Part shown: in pieces, positions 46,193-57,615 of the stretch
Numbering within the stretch: the first letter of the stretch is position 1
Layout of the letters: each line of letters begins with the position of its first letter
Source: Rhizoctonia solani
Lineage: Eukaryota; Basidiomycota; Agaricomycetes; Cantharellales; Ceratobasidiaceae
Reading direction: 5' to 3'
Assembly (NCBI RefSeq): GCF_016906535.1
Contig: NC_057372.1
Coordinates: forward strand, 1,345,501-1,409,500
DNA: 64,000 nucleotides
Position numbers and translations under genes: made by a program
Notes under the pieces: generated by a model
Told to the model about the DNA's origin: nothing
The model's input: only the letters and a program-made list of their open reading frames with translations
The model's database searches: none

Positions 46193-49100
46193 ATGTCGAC
46201 CGCAACGCTTCAAAAGCACCGTGTGATTATTGCGTCGTTGTTTCTCCCAACGACAATCAACTTTGATCCGGATGCTACTCTACGCACTCCCCTGTTGCGC
46301 GCCCAAGCGTCCAATATGCTCGTTGGAACCGGTGCGCCCTCCTCTGATGAAGATGCGCATAAAATCGCAGCCAAGATCTCGCTCTCGAGTCCAGTAACCC
46401 CAACAGGTCCTCCTCAGCCCCCAAAGGTTCCCGTCCGACCCAAGTTCGACACCAGGCTGAAGAGCATTGTCGATGACCTCACCGTGAGTTATTTGCCGTA
46501 TGGTCAATAGATTGAGTATTTGACTTTGCGCGCATGTAGCTTCGAGTTGAAAGCGGATCCCCGGTGCCAACTCCTGCGCCCGAGGCAGTTCCCAACCCGT
46601 TCTCATCGTTCACAGCGATGGCTACCGTCCTAAGGAACGAATCTCCCACATCAGCTGCTGCCCACCAGAATCTGAACACCAAGGCTCTGGTTCCTCCACG
46701 CAGCCGTCGATTATCACGATCTTCGAATGTGCGCCTCCGTTCGCCATCGTCCTCCTTGCGCATACGCCCTGATATTCCAGTCGAAGATTTCGTTCTCGAA
46801 CCGAGCGCACATGCAAACGGTGGCTTAAATAACGCTGTTAATAGTGCCAGACATGCATTGGCTCAAAAGCTCTGGATTGGCGTACTTGATGTCCCTGCGG
46901 CTACCATCAAGGAAGAAGATCGGCCGCGCATTGAGAGAACACTTCGTAGCCAAGCCGATAGCGTCCCAGTCTGGATAACAGAGGAAGAGTTTCAGCAGCA
47001 TTATGATGTATTTTGCCACCAGGTCCTGTGGCCCAGGTGAGGAAATCCATACTACTGATTTCATCTCGGCGCTTTAATAAAGACGACATCTGTAGCTTGC
47101 ATTATGCCGTACCGGATGCACCAAAGACCAAGACTTTCTACGAGAGTACTTCATTTGAGCAGTACAAAGCTGTAAACGAGAGGTTTGCCGATGCTATTGT
47201 CAAGGAATATAAGGAAGGAGATGTTGGTATGTTAATGCTAGGAATGAATTCGAAGTTTTATAAATAACACTCATATGTGCCAGTTTGGGTCAACGATTAT
47301 CACCTTTTACTTGTACCTCAAATGGTTCGTGCCAAACTCCCCAACGGTAAGTAGCTCTCTTTAGTAATAAGATATTTTCTTATTTTGACGTACTTCAGCA
47401 ACAATTGGATTCTTCCTTCATGTCGCATTCCCATCATCCGAGATTTTCAGATGCCTTGCAGGTAGACCGATTACTTTATCTTTTGATAGAAGGAGCTGAC
47501 AGTAGAATGCCTGGGTCAGTTCGTGAAAGCTTGCTGCGTGGGATGCTAGGCGCAGACGTGGTTGGGTTCCAAACTCACAACTACGCGCGTCACTTTAGAG
47601 TAAGTAAGGATAAGAATATATGTATTAATACTAACTCCAATCTCGTAGCAAACTGTGTCCCGCATTTTGACGCTAGAAGCCCTTCCAGGCGGAATTGATC
47701 TTGGGAGCTCTCTATGCGAGGTGGCTATTTTCCCAATCGGGATTGACGTACGCGCTCTTTCAGAGAAAAGGTCAGTAGATCGGCTCGGGACTCTTAGCAA
47801 TTTTTCTGATTAAAGAATAGGCGTGACCCTGCAGTCCAAGAGTGGGTTGACGTTCTTAAAGAGCGATATGCAGGGATGAAGATGATTGTTGGTCGCGACA
47901 AGTTGGACGAGGTACAGGGTGTCCGACAGAAGCTACTTGCTTTCGAGGCGTTCCTCGAGAAATATACCGAGTTCCAAGGCAAGGTTGTTCTGATTCAAGT
48001 CGCACTGGCTACTACCGAAGAGAACGAGAGTCAGGTCGCAGTTTTTGATGTCGTATCTCGCATCAATTCACGTTTCTCGACTTTGACATACCAGGTAAGA
48101 ATGTGCTTTCGTGTTTTGGTTGTATACCGAGCCTCACATCGCTTTCATAGCCTATCGTCTTCCTTCATACACAAGACCTGACGTTCTCACAATATCTCGC
48201 CTTACTCACGGTTGCTGATGCATTCTTCGTTGCCTCGTTGCGTGAAGGAATGGCTCTGCGTACCCACGAATTCGTGGAGTGCCAGGAGGGAAAGAAACGA
48301 CCCTCGCCATTGATTCTTAGTGAATTCACCGGGTCATATTCATATACGGGTTTCCGTAGTTGCGTCAGCGTCAATCCTTGGGATTCGCGCAAAACAGCGG
48401 AAGGTATCTACACCGCCCTGACAATGGGAGACGAAGATTGTATGACGCGCTGGAAGGTAAGATTTACTTTTTTTTTTTTTTTTACATTAGCACCGCTGGT
48501 TCTCACAGAACCGATTGTATAGGATCTACATAAACACGTTACAACGCAAACCGCGCAGGCATTTGTTACATCCTTCGTGACACGGTGCATACGAACCCAC
48601 ATGGAATACCAACGGCGCGCTTTGTCAGAAGTTCCTCAGATTGACCCCAGCAAAATTTTCCCAAATACCACTCCTGAAGAAAAACGATTGGTGTTCATAG
48701 ATTGGGAAGGTGCTCTCTGGAATGAAGATCCAAGGGTAAGATTCTAACTCCTGATTTTGATATATATCCATCTCATAAGTGGCTCTACCAAGATCACCTG
48801 GCACAGTGGATTTAGCCCTCCGGCTTCTAAGCTTGAGGTTGTGAGGAAATTGTTGGCCAACGCACAAAATGAGGTTTGGATCCTCAGTGGAATGGGTGTC
48901 CAAGGAGGCCTTGAGAAAATTGCAGCCGAACTTCCTGGCGTTGGTTTAGTGTGAGAGCATTCGCAGAATTCCTGAACTCATCTAATGGCAGAATAGAGCG
49001 GAAAATGGCTGTATGCTCAAGCCACCTGGGCAGAGCGAATGGATTAACCTTGTTCCTGACTTCAATTTGGATTGGAAGGGCCCTGCACTTGAGATTTTAA

Positions 49101-49783
49101 CATACGTGAGTTTGCTTATTTAATTTCAAGAAACTATGAGTTACTAAATGTGACACACAGTATACAGACCGTACTCCGGGAACCTTCGTAGAAAATAGAG
49201 GCGCGTCTGTCTGCTGGAGATTCGGTAATGAGGAGCGAGATGAGGCAGCCCAAAAATGGGTACGACGCAGCTCTGCGGAGGCCCAAAACCATATTTGGGA
49301 CAGGTACGTTGAACATGGCTCAATCTATTTATCATACATCTGATTTATACATTCTTAGTCTTGGGGAGATATATGGTGGGTTGAAATCCTGAATGTGCTG
49401 AATAACTTACTGAACCTTCACTAGGCTTACGCATTATTCCTGGGTCATCTTCTTTCCTCATTCTGCCCAAGAACGTTTCTCGTAGCACGGCAGTAGGAAC
49501 AATCTTATCATCCCATGAAACCGACAAACCTATTCTCCCAAGGTCTACATCCGAGGATGTTGCTCTGCTCTCACCAGGGTCGCCTGTGTCGCTCCGTGGA
49601 CCGCAACCCCCAGGTCAACACCAAAGTGTGCCTATTCTATACATTGGAACAGATGAGCACTTGACTCGTCGTCTAAACGAACTTAGTGCGGCAGAGACGT
49701 GTGCAGCAGGGGGACGTGCAACATTTGCGAAATGGCGGATCGACTCTACTCAAATTGGTGATTTGCTCGCTGCTTTCAGTTGA
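46193..49783 (+). CDS. Trehalose-6-phosphate synthase complex subunit (GT20 plus degenerate HAD phosphatase)
   Basis: Member of the trehalose synthase/phosphatase complex. Start MSTATLQKHRVIIASLFLPT; an N-terminal extension of ~250 residues rich in Ser/Pro. GT20 domain: LWIGVLDVPAATIKEEDRPR, WVNDYHLLLVPQMVRAKLP, ATIGFFLHVAFPSSEIFRCL, LLRGMLGADVVGFQTHNYAR, VAIFPIGIDVRALSE, MIVGRDKLDEVQGVRQKLLA, ADAFFVASLREGMALRTHEF, PLILSEFTGSY, VNPWDSRKTAEGIYTAL. HAD domain: VFIDWEGALWNED in place of a DxDxT motif, WILSGMGVQGGLEKIA, VAENGCMLKPPG, ending LLAAFS. The usual VWVHDYHL has Asn for His and the phosphatase nucleophile motif is changed, so a regulatory role like yeast TPS3/TSL1 is more likely than full activity of both halves. 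About 18 exons; no frame break. A T16 run at 48468-48483 is intronic. Confidence 0.92.
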
Positions 49784-49872
49784 AGATGTGCTCTATCTGT
49801 AGGATTCATTAGATTTATTTACTGGGCTTATTGCTGTAGGAATTTTAAAGGCATCGGTTCATATAACTGACG

Positions 49873-50215
49873 TTAGTTGTCCATCATCGGAAGCCAGTAT
49901 TTCAAATAACTCGCGTCAACAATATTCAAGTTAAGAGGCGGATTGTAGTTAAGAAATCAAACCGTATGCCCGCACCACCATCGGCCCAAGTCTTCTTGAA
50001 CTCCACAGACAGTGATGATTCATAGAAAAGGAGTAATCGTCTAGGATATTTCCCTCAGACGCTGGTAGGTTCGGAATCCCGGTATGTGGTCGGGCTGCGT
50101 CATCCAATTGGTCTTCGTTGAATCTGACAAAGTAGTCTGGTCTAACGGCGGCACGCGTATATTTTGCAATGTTCGGCGGTTTAGTGAGAGGTGATTGCGT
50201 ATATCTTAGCTGCAT
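49873..50215 (-). CDS. Small unrecognised gene (apparent frame breaks)
   Basis: Not recognised. Start MQLRYTQSPLTKPPNIAKYT, YFVRFNEDQLDDAARPHTG, PNLPASEGNILDDYSF. Then the coding look shifts frame: YESSLSVEFKKTWADGGAGI RFDF in the next, and NYNPPLNLNIVDASYLKYWL PMMDN, with a stop at 49873, in the third. Two single missing bases (about 50030 and 49948) would join them into one ~115-residue protein. It lies 138 bp from the divergent AIFM2-like start and convergent with the trehalose gene. No signal peptide or membrane helix. Confidence 0.45.
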
Positions 50216-50353
50216 GATGTTGTATAAAGAGCATTTGAATGTTCATCGAAGTGCTCTCGCAAAGCTCTTATTCAAATAACACTCTTCGTTTCGAAGAAAC
50301 AAATCACTTGGTTCTTCCACTGGGGTTAAAGCCTTTCTTAATCCCCTAGATAC

Positions 50354-51869
50354 ATGTATTCCCTCAAGAACATTGTGGTTGTAGGAAGGTAAAGTTCAGG
50401 TGCTTTACACCTAGTATATGCGGTTATCTCACAAACTATTGGACAGTGGTGGTGGTGGTGGTGTCCCTCTGGTCCAAACCTTACAAAAGCAAATTAACCC
50501 GGACACTCATCGCATCGGTCAGTCTGTTCAGTTATTTCTAATGCACATCTAGATCTTGCTTATCGTTTTTACAATTAGTTGTCATTGAGAGACGGGATTA
50601 CTACTATGCTCACTGGCCTGCCCTTATTGTGAGCTGATTACTTCCCCCTTGCTCCTAAGTCCTGAAATAACGTGTGCCACAAAAAAGCGCGCTGCAGTTA
50701 CCGATGAGGGTGACCTCCACGAACGTGCACTTATCCTCAATAGTCATGCGTTTGACTCCACAGTTCAGACTATCCGGTCAGGCGTCAAACAAATCACTGA
50801 TACCGATGTAATTATTGAATCTGGTGAAGCGATTCCATACGAACATCTAGTCCTCGCCATGGGGAGCAACTGGACTGGCCCACTCAACCTTCCATCGTCA
50901 AAAGAAAAGGCGATCGAGCACTTCGAATCATTTAAGAGTGAATTAAGCACCGCTGACAATACACTTATTGTGGGAGGAGGCTCCGTTGGAATAGGTAAGC
51001 TGCTTAATACTGTACCCATCGTTGATTAAACTAATCCCGTTCAACTAGAATATGCAGGGGAGATACGCCACTACCACCCTGAGAAAAAAGTTACTCTTAT
51101 TCATGGGGGGGAAGAACTGATGAATGACACCTATGTGACCAAATTCCGTCAATCAGTTCTTGATGCCATGATTAGCACGGGTGTTGAAGTTATTCTAGAG
51201 GATAGAATACCCCCACAAGCTACTCTTATAGATGGGTTTATGACGTCTGAAAATGGCCGGAGGATTCCTGCGGACTTAGTGGTAGGCACATCGTTATCCC
51301 AGATCTTTTTGGTTGTAGCTGACTTACGAATAACCCAGATATTGGCAGCTGGTGGTCGTCCCAATAGTGAGAATAAATGATAGACATCTATGAATTAGCA
51401 CTGACGTTCTTTCTTCTGTCTAGCTTCGATTGTGAGGGCATTTGATCCGAGCGCTGTCACCGAGAGTGGTACTGTCTTGGTCACGCCCGAATTACAAGTA
51501 AACCTTTCATCTGGCGCGCGGAATGTGTGGGCGATTGGAGACATAATCGAATGGCCAGAGCAAAAGGTCGGAAATTTTGGGGAAGTTTATATCGTCACAT
51601 ACTTATATATTTCCTACACGTAGATGGTACTCAAAGCTAGTTCAGGCCATGCTCCCGTCTTGGCGAAGAATATTATCGCCAGTATTTGGGGTAGTAAACC
51701 ATCCCCGTATGGTGGCAAGACCGAGATGATATTCGTGACAATTGGCCCCAATGGAGGTCGAGGACTAGTACCCCTGTTTGGTGGGGTTGTTGTTGGTGAT
51801 TGGATAATCAGCACTATGAAATCTTCGGGACTTTTCGCAGACAGAACGCGTACTGCTCTTGGTTGTTAA
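50354..51869 (+). CDS. AIFM2/FSP1-like FAD/NAD(P)H oxidoreductase
   Basis: Two-dinucleotide-binding flavoprotein of the apoptosis-inducing-factor 2 / type II NADH dehydrogenase-like group. Exon 1 ends inside the FAD motif: MYSLKNIVVVG, then SGGGGGVPLVQTL, the Gly run coming from a GGT repeat; VVIERRDYYYAHWPALI; DVIIESGEAIPYEHLVLAMG S; the second Rossmann motif NTLIVGGGSVGIEYAGEIR; KKVTLIHGGEELMND; ENGRRIPADLVV, then AAGGRPNS; VWAIGDIIEWPEQ (the FAD-pyrophosphate GD motif); KNIIASIWG; GGVVVGDWIISTMKSSGLF. About 370 aa, seven or so introns, frame intact. No presequence or myristoyl signal seen. Likely reduces quinones using NAD(P)H. Confidence 0.9.
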
Positions 51870-52089
51870 AGCGGTGCCGTGTGCCATAGTTGCTATTAAG
51901 TCCTAGTCAAGTCGCTTAATATATGTCCAATACTAACACTATATAAACGATGTAGAGGTTTTAGATTAATCAGAATTATAGAACATAAATATATCACAGT
52001 ACATGAGATAATTTCTGTCAGTGATTGTTCCGGGGTAGCCATAGCTACAGATTATCAGCTCTCTTTTATTTCATACTTCGACCGGAAGT
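51870..52089. other. 3' region before the transposon
   Basis: AT-rich, no gene. Confidence 0.6.
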
Positions 52090-52106
52090 GGGTGGAATTC
52101 CGTAAG
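52090..52106 (+). repeat. Left terminal inverted repeat
   Basis: 17 bp, perfect inverted match to 52935-52951. Confidence 0.85.
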
Positions 52107-52934
52107 GACTTTAGAACGTTTGAAACGTTCTAAAGTTGAGTTTGAATTCATAGACCACCTCGGATGCATTTTGCACCGTGGAATCGTGTATGAAATCGCT
52201 TCGGAAACATATTTGGAACGTGCGGAGGGGGTGTCCCAAAGGTCCAGAACTTTGGAACGCATGGTTAGATTTGGAAGAGGTTGAGATCTACCCGATAAGA
52301 TAAGATAAGCAGATTCTTAGCCAAATTAGGCCACCAGTGCTTTGCCACCAGTGCATATATTCCAATCGGAATTCGATTATTTATTTAGTACTGGGTATGT
52401 GTACGATAGTTCCAACGCACCATAGTTCAGGTGAACTCAAGTAATGAATTAAATTGTGGTACATAATGCTTGTGTACAATTAACCCGGTCCGTTATAAAA
52501 AAACTATACATATCCAAGTTAGGAGATAGGGGCGGGGTCGATAAAAGACGTATAAGTTCAAAGAGGATCAAGTCCTCATCGTCGTTGTCCATCAACATGT
52601 CAAGGACTAAATCGTCTGAGTCCGAGTCCAAGTCCTTTGCATGATACCGATAATTCAACTGATACATAAAGCTGGCGAGCAGAAGGTAGAAGTGTTACGC
52701 AGTCATACGTCATATTTTATACGATCCCACACGCAGACTCCGAGCGGGAAGGAATATAAATTCATTCACACGATTATTTCTAGAAAAGGTCTATTGAGCA
52801 ACATGACCATAGCTTACGGAAAGTCACTTTAGAACGGTCCAGTGCTGGTCCAAGCCAGTACAGCCTCCCGTCCTCGGGCCGAATCCGTCCCGTCCCGACG
52901 GACCGATTTAGAACGCGCCGACTGTTCTAAATTT

Positions 52935-52951
52935 CTTACGGAATTCCACCC
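52935..52951 (-). repeat. Right terminal inverted repeat
   Basis: 17 bp, perfect inverted match to 52090-52106. Confidence 0.85.
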
Positions 52952-52954
52952 AGT

Positions 52955-53521
52955 GTGACTACTGGAATGATTTTAAATCAGAATTGAAGAAATGGGTTTT
53001 GAGGAGCAAATATACACCACTATAAAATACCACATATAGTCCGTTTAAATAGGTAGATATCGCACGTAGGTCTAACCTTGGAGCGCGCGCGAAAGCATCA
53101 GAATCAACACTGATCGATGTACGAGTATTTCACCGTTCTAATACCCTAAAAGCACAGAAACCTCGCATGGCGCCCATATTGTGCCAAGCATATCCACACC
53201 CCAAAATGCATAATTCACAACTCGATGACATGCAAGTATGAGATTAGGATGCGGACTCATAAGGATACTAGTTGGGTTTCCCCAGCGCCCGCACATAACA
53301 CACGATTTTCTACATCCAGAAAATCTACACTTTTGGGGTTCGCCATGACTCAAGCCCAAAGTAAGGCTACTACCTTATGTGATACAAACTTTGTTACTGA
53401 ATTATCTGCGGAGTAGTACTGCACAAGCAAGATAACCATATACAAATTACCTTGAGCGATATAGCCGTGTGCCTTGCATTCATCGAGAGAATACATTGAT
53501 TCAACCTTTGGTGCAGGGGGT
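52955..53521. other. Intergenic, 3' side of the first DUF3445 gene
   Basis: Minus-strand frames continue past the DUF3445 stop codon (MKDIHSEPPAPKVESMYSLD and a nearby MANPKSVDFLDVENRVLCAG-like frame), which may be an unrecognised small gene upstream of nothing I can name. Too weak to call. Confidence 0.35.
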
Positions 53522-55257
53522 TCAGAATGGATATCTTTCATCTCGTTGACCTTCTTGTACTATCCCACGTTCGACTTGCTCCCTGTGACGTTCTTCTAAA
53601 TATGACAAAACGGCGTCCGCATATAAGTGTTGACCCTTGTACTCGGCGACGTCGGGTGGCCAGCTGCGGATAGCATCTGCCATACGTCCAGGGACGCCCG
53701 GTTCTCTCGCAAGTTTGATTACAGGCTCGATATACGTGCGAATGGTAAAAAGAATAGCACCCGAACGAGGTAGGCTATACTCAGCTAGTCAGAGGCACTT
53801 TTAGGAACTTAGAAATGACACCTACCGGCGAAGACTTTGGCGCTCGGTGCGAAATCGAACCCGATCAATCTCCTCCTTGCCAATTGGCCGAGGTTCAACG
53901 AATCCCGAACTCGAGATAAAATCAGGCTTGGGGGCGTGGTTGGGCTCGTCAAAATGGTCTTCGTTCCCGTTAGTGGTATCCGACCAAGCTGCAGTCATGA
54001 AAATCAATAAATTTGATGACTGTTAAATTTCAGAAGCCAGTACCTAGCTCATCGCCGTCGATCGAACCAACCCGTCCAGGGTCATCTTCGGGTCGAACGA
54101 TCTGCATAAAATAATTGTTCCTTGTCACCGGTTTGTCCGTTCTTAATTTTACGAAAAATCTGTTCATGCTATCACGCAGTTTTTCACGGTCTTGAACGGC
54201 TTTTCAGCACATTGTTTGAGTTATTTTGGTATTACTCACATTGCGGCACGCGCCCTCCTTCATGAATCCGTTCCAATGGATGCCCAATCTTGTCGCGCAT
54301 CCGCCAGAAGCCTGGCGTACAGATTGAACCAGCTTGAAAGTAATATCTGGAATCTTTTCCTTCGAGCATCAAGGCAAGATCATCTTGAACGCTAGAATTC
54401 TCACTGTGAGTTCACCGTTGGGTCAACATGTATTGGCACGAACTTACAGCAATCCGGACACCTTCATTGGATCTTCTTCTTGAAGATTATACCGAACATT
54501 AAGAGGAATTATCTCAATGATTTCGATCTCGCCCAAGCTATCCCAACTGAGGTCATTAGGGGTGTGTTTGACCCGTGAAACCACACGAAATACATGGGGG
54601 TAACGGCGGGTGAGATACTCCCCTATCTCATTCACTAGCTCTCGTGCTACAGAACCACCTAGTTAAGATATGGCTATTAGAATCAAATGCCTCTTACCTG
54701 CGAATTCACCCCCTGGAACACCGAATTCCTCATTCGGCGGCATGGTCCGGACGACGTTGATACCACCTGTTTCTGCCCGGCGTGTACGGATCCTATGGTA
54801 GTGGGCATACCTATTGTCGATCTAATATGTGTTTTAGTAATCTGTGGATCTTGTAGAACTAGCGTGCTTGCCTGGATCCAGTCGTCAAAATCCATGCTTC
54901 GAATACCCATCGTTACATTATATTTAGGCCCCCATCTAAAAGGACGATAGGGAGGAGGTAAGGTCTTGTTAAAATCAAAATCCAACCATGGGTTAACACT
55001 CGGGTATTTAAATGTTTGAGGACGCCATTCTTTTTTCTATCTGAATGCTAGAACTTAAAGCAGTGATGAAGATGCATACCTCCTGGCTCCCGGTCCATTT
55101 CGTCTTTTATATCATGCACATGCTTCAGAGGATGACCATGATTTGGCCTGGGCCATACACTTCTCTTATTCCGAATGTGATACGCCCAGCTTGCGTATAG
55201 TAAATAACTGAGAATACCTGAGAGCGCAAAAACGTCTAAGGAGGTAAGAGGTCCCAT
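53522..55257 (-). CDS. DUF3445 protein, heme-dependent oxidative N-demethylase-like, copy A
   Basis: DUF3445 is the family of the alpha subunit of heme-dependent oxidative N-demethylase (a PAS-fold enzyme). N-terminal anchor LDVFALSGILSYLLYASWAY after MGPLTS; then SVNPWLDFDFNKTLPPPYRP FRWGPKYNVTMGIRSMDFDD; HYHRIRTRRAETGGINVVRT; GGSVARELVNEIGEYLTRRY PHVF; SLGEIEIIEIIPLNVRYNLQ; VQDDLALMLEG, YYFQAGSICTPGFWRMRDKI GHPLERIHEG; KLRDSMNRFFVKL, RNNYFMQI; RFRTERQSLRRLPRSGAILF TIRTYIEPVI; ends VQEGQRDERYPF. Eight or so introns. Head-to-head with copy B, sharing a 519-bp promoter region; the two are diverged paralogs rather than recent duplicates. Confidence 0.88.
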
Positions 55258-55776
55258 GACTGGGAGACAGAATCAGATGTTGACTGGAGGAATGAACCGA
55301 GCTATGGCCAGGCCGCGACCCATATAAGCTCAAGGGTCAGGTGAGCTTCAGAAACTCCTGGTCCGGGTCCTTCGTGCCAATGCACCAATGGGGGAGAACC
55401 CCCAGAGGAGTTTACGTGTGAAAACTGAAGTGGAGGTAAAAGCTTCGTTCGCTTGTTCTTATCAATGGAGATAGCAGGATAGATACAGCGCATCTCGCAT
55501 ATTCGGCCGCAAGATAAGTTGCTTGATCAAGTGGTAAGGAGAGCACTATTTTTCGTCTGACGTAAAGAAACTCCACTTACGGCCAAATGCGGTAGCAGCG
55601 GTACGCATCTATGCGTCAATGTGGACTCCCTGGACTCCGTTCCTTGATGGATGCCGAGCCATTTCGAGATCTTTGCGATTAAATATTCTGCCGGGGTCGG
55701 TCCTGAAGGTATTTATTCAGTCGGCCGTAATGCCCAGGGTTAAATCTACCTCAATCACTAGTTTTGCTCGTAAACT
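55258..55776. promoter_or_regulatory. Divergent promoter of the DUF3445 pair
   Basis: 519 bp between the two start codons; no gene in it. The arrangement would allow shared control of both genes. Confidence 0.5.
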
Positions 55777-57403
55777 ATGGGAAGCGACATAAAGGGAGCA
55801 TCTCACTCGTTATACGCGGACGCAGCTGCAGGGATTGTTATCCTAGGACTTTTTTATACCTGGATGGTTTGGAAGCAGCAGCGAAAGACAAATGAGAGCC
55901 TTTCTGTTCCACCCTCTCCTCCAATCGAAAAAGAGAACCTGCCATCAAATCAACACGGAAAGAACAGCATTTACCATATGAATAAGTCCAAAGGTGGTGA
56001 GTAAACGTACTGTTGGACATAGATTTCATTAGTCACGATTTCGAACAGGAGCGACCAATACATGCTTCCCGCTACCAGATCCACTACCAGATTTCTCTCT
56101 CGAGACTGCTCGCACGAGAGACTATGTTTACGTAAATAAGACTCTGCGATACCCATACTACCAGACTATGGCGCATCAGCCCTTATCACCCAACGACTGG
56201 ATAGAGATTTCAGCCTCGTATCGATGGTACCTTGCTGAAAAAAAGCGAGTTATCGATGAACAAGGCAAAAAGGTTATTGACTCTTTACCGGAAAATGACG
56301 CTGCTTGCGGAGAGCTCTTGGAGCTGGTAGCTGAATTTATGTCCACGCGATACCCTACACTTTTTAATCGTCTGCTCGAGACCACTCAAGAAGGGAAGGA
56401 ACTTGATGGAATATACAGCCACGTTACGAATGAACGCTACCAGTGGGTCAAAGGTTGCCCTCCGGAAGGTGTGGAAGGGCTCAAAATCATTAGTCGGTGA
56501 GCCATCTCTTAAAGGGCTCATAAATCAGCATTTAACAACCAACTTAGCCTCACTGAAAATGACTTCCTCATGGGTCGTGAGCGTGAAGATGGACACATAT
56601 ACTTTGTTGGAGGCCTAGTTGCATTTCCCGGTGAGTTTTGCGTCATCTTGAGGCATATCCATCTAACTTTGCTTCAGGATTTTACCTTTTGTCGGAAAAG
56701 ATAGGCAAATCTATGCACGACGTCCATTTGCCCGTACCCCAATTCAACCAAAAGCTTCTTGTATCTGTGGAGAGGTAAGGAAAATGCAAGTTCTACTCTG
56801 CGTTATGTGTACTCAGCTATAATATTAGGACGCTAAAACGTATGGAACCCAACGCTCCATTCGAGAGATCAAGTTGGGAGATTGTGGATGATAACAACTT
56901 GTTCTTCCACAACATCGCTCAACTTCCAGAGGGGGGAAAGTGCAATGTTGATCCAGGAAGCCTGTATCTCCGTATTGACCGACGTAAGTAGCGTGTTTAT
57001 TATAGCCCTCGCGTTGATGTCCAACTTGACTTTTGCAGAGGCATTCCGGAAACTTCCTCGCTCAAATGCGATAATATTCGCAGTTCATCCGCTCATTAAG
57101 AGAATGCGCGATATTAGAGAAGATAGCCCACTTGTTCCCGCCCTGCTTGCCAAAATTCACGAAGAGTCATCTAGGGACCTCATGGAATATAAGGTCGGGC
57201 AAAGTTGTTACCACTTCAAACGTGATAGCTGATTAAATGCTTAGGTTGCGCCAGCTTATTATACGGAGCTCAAGCCTTGGCTTGAAGAAGCCACAAGAGA
57301 CCAGATATCGAGAGGTTTGATTAAGGGAGACGAAGAACCCCAGGACTTCAGAGATATTACTCGTCCAGCAGAAATACTTGTTCAACCTGTAGCGGTCCCC
57401 TGA
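55777..57403 (+). CDS. DUF3445 protein, heme-dependent oxidative N-demethylase-like, copy B
   Basis: Same family and order of motifs as copy A. N-terminal anchor SLYADAAAGIVILGLFYTWM VW; ATNTCFPLPDPLPDFSLETA; YPYYQTMAHQPLSPNDWIEI; YRWYLAEKKRVIDEQGKKVI; CGELLELVAEFMSTRYPTLF; RLTENDFLMGRERED GHIYFVGGLVAFPGFYLLSE KIGKSMHDVHLPVPQFNQKL; PNAPFERSSWEIVDDNNLFF; GSLYLRIDRQAFRKLPRSNA IIFAVHPLIK; VAPAYYTELKPWLEEATRDQ; ends ILVQPVAVP. About 435 aa, eight introns, frame intact throughout. Copy A and B share only the family core and the N-terminal membrane helix design, so their substrates may differ. Confidence 0.9.
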
Positions 57404-57615
57404 GGTTTTATGTCATGTTGGATCATTTTTATTAGTCGACATGGATATGTAAATATATATGTAATGCCTCTGAGTTATGCTTCTGTTGGTTCAATGCAGG
57501 GCGGAGTATGTATATATGCGAACTTAGGAATTTGTCCCAGAGAATAGCCGCCTGGCGCCTATGCATATTCAGCCCTTCATCCGTGCTTCATCCCATCCAC
57601 CAACGCGTTTCCTTC

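Larger units (their letters stand above)
52090..52951. mobile_element. Non-autonomous DNA transposon with 17-bp perfect terminal inverted repeats
   Basis: GGGTGGAATTCCGTAAG at 52090-52106 is repeated, inverted and perfect, at 52935-52951. Similarity continues inward: TTTAGAAC on both sides at matching positions. Flanked on both sides by AGT (52087-52089, 52952-52954), a possible 3-bp target duplication. The left end also contains a 13-bp near-continuous palindrome (52108-52134), the right end TTTAGAAC-9 nt-GTTCTAAA. Inside, on minus (52667-52449), a frame with DLDSDSDDLVLDMLMDNDDE DLILFELIRLL resembles the acidic, Leu-rich N-terminus of PIF/Harbinger transposases, but the DDE part is missing. 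Three-bp duplications also fit that superfamily, although TWA rather than AGT is usual. 862 bp in all. Confidence 0.77.

Noticed and set aside
48468..48483. T16 run as a terminator
   Set aside because: It lies inside an intron of the trehalose gene as a polypyrimidine tract.
50444..50462. GGT repeat as a free microsatellite
   Set aside because: It is coding: it makes the Gly run of the FAD-binding loop in the AIFM2-like protein.
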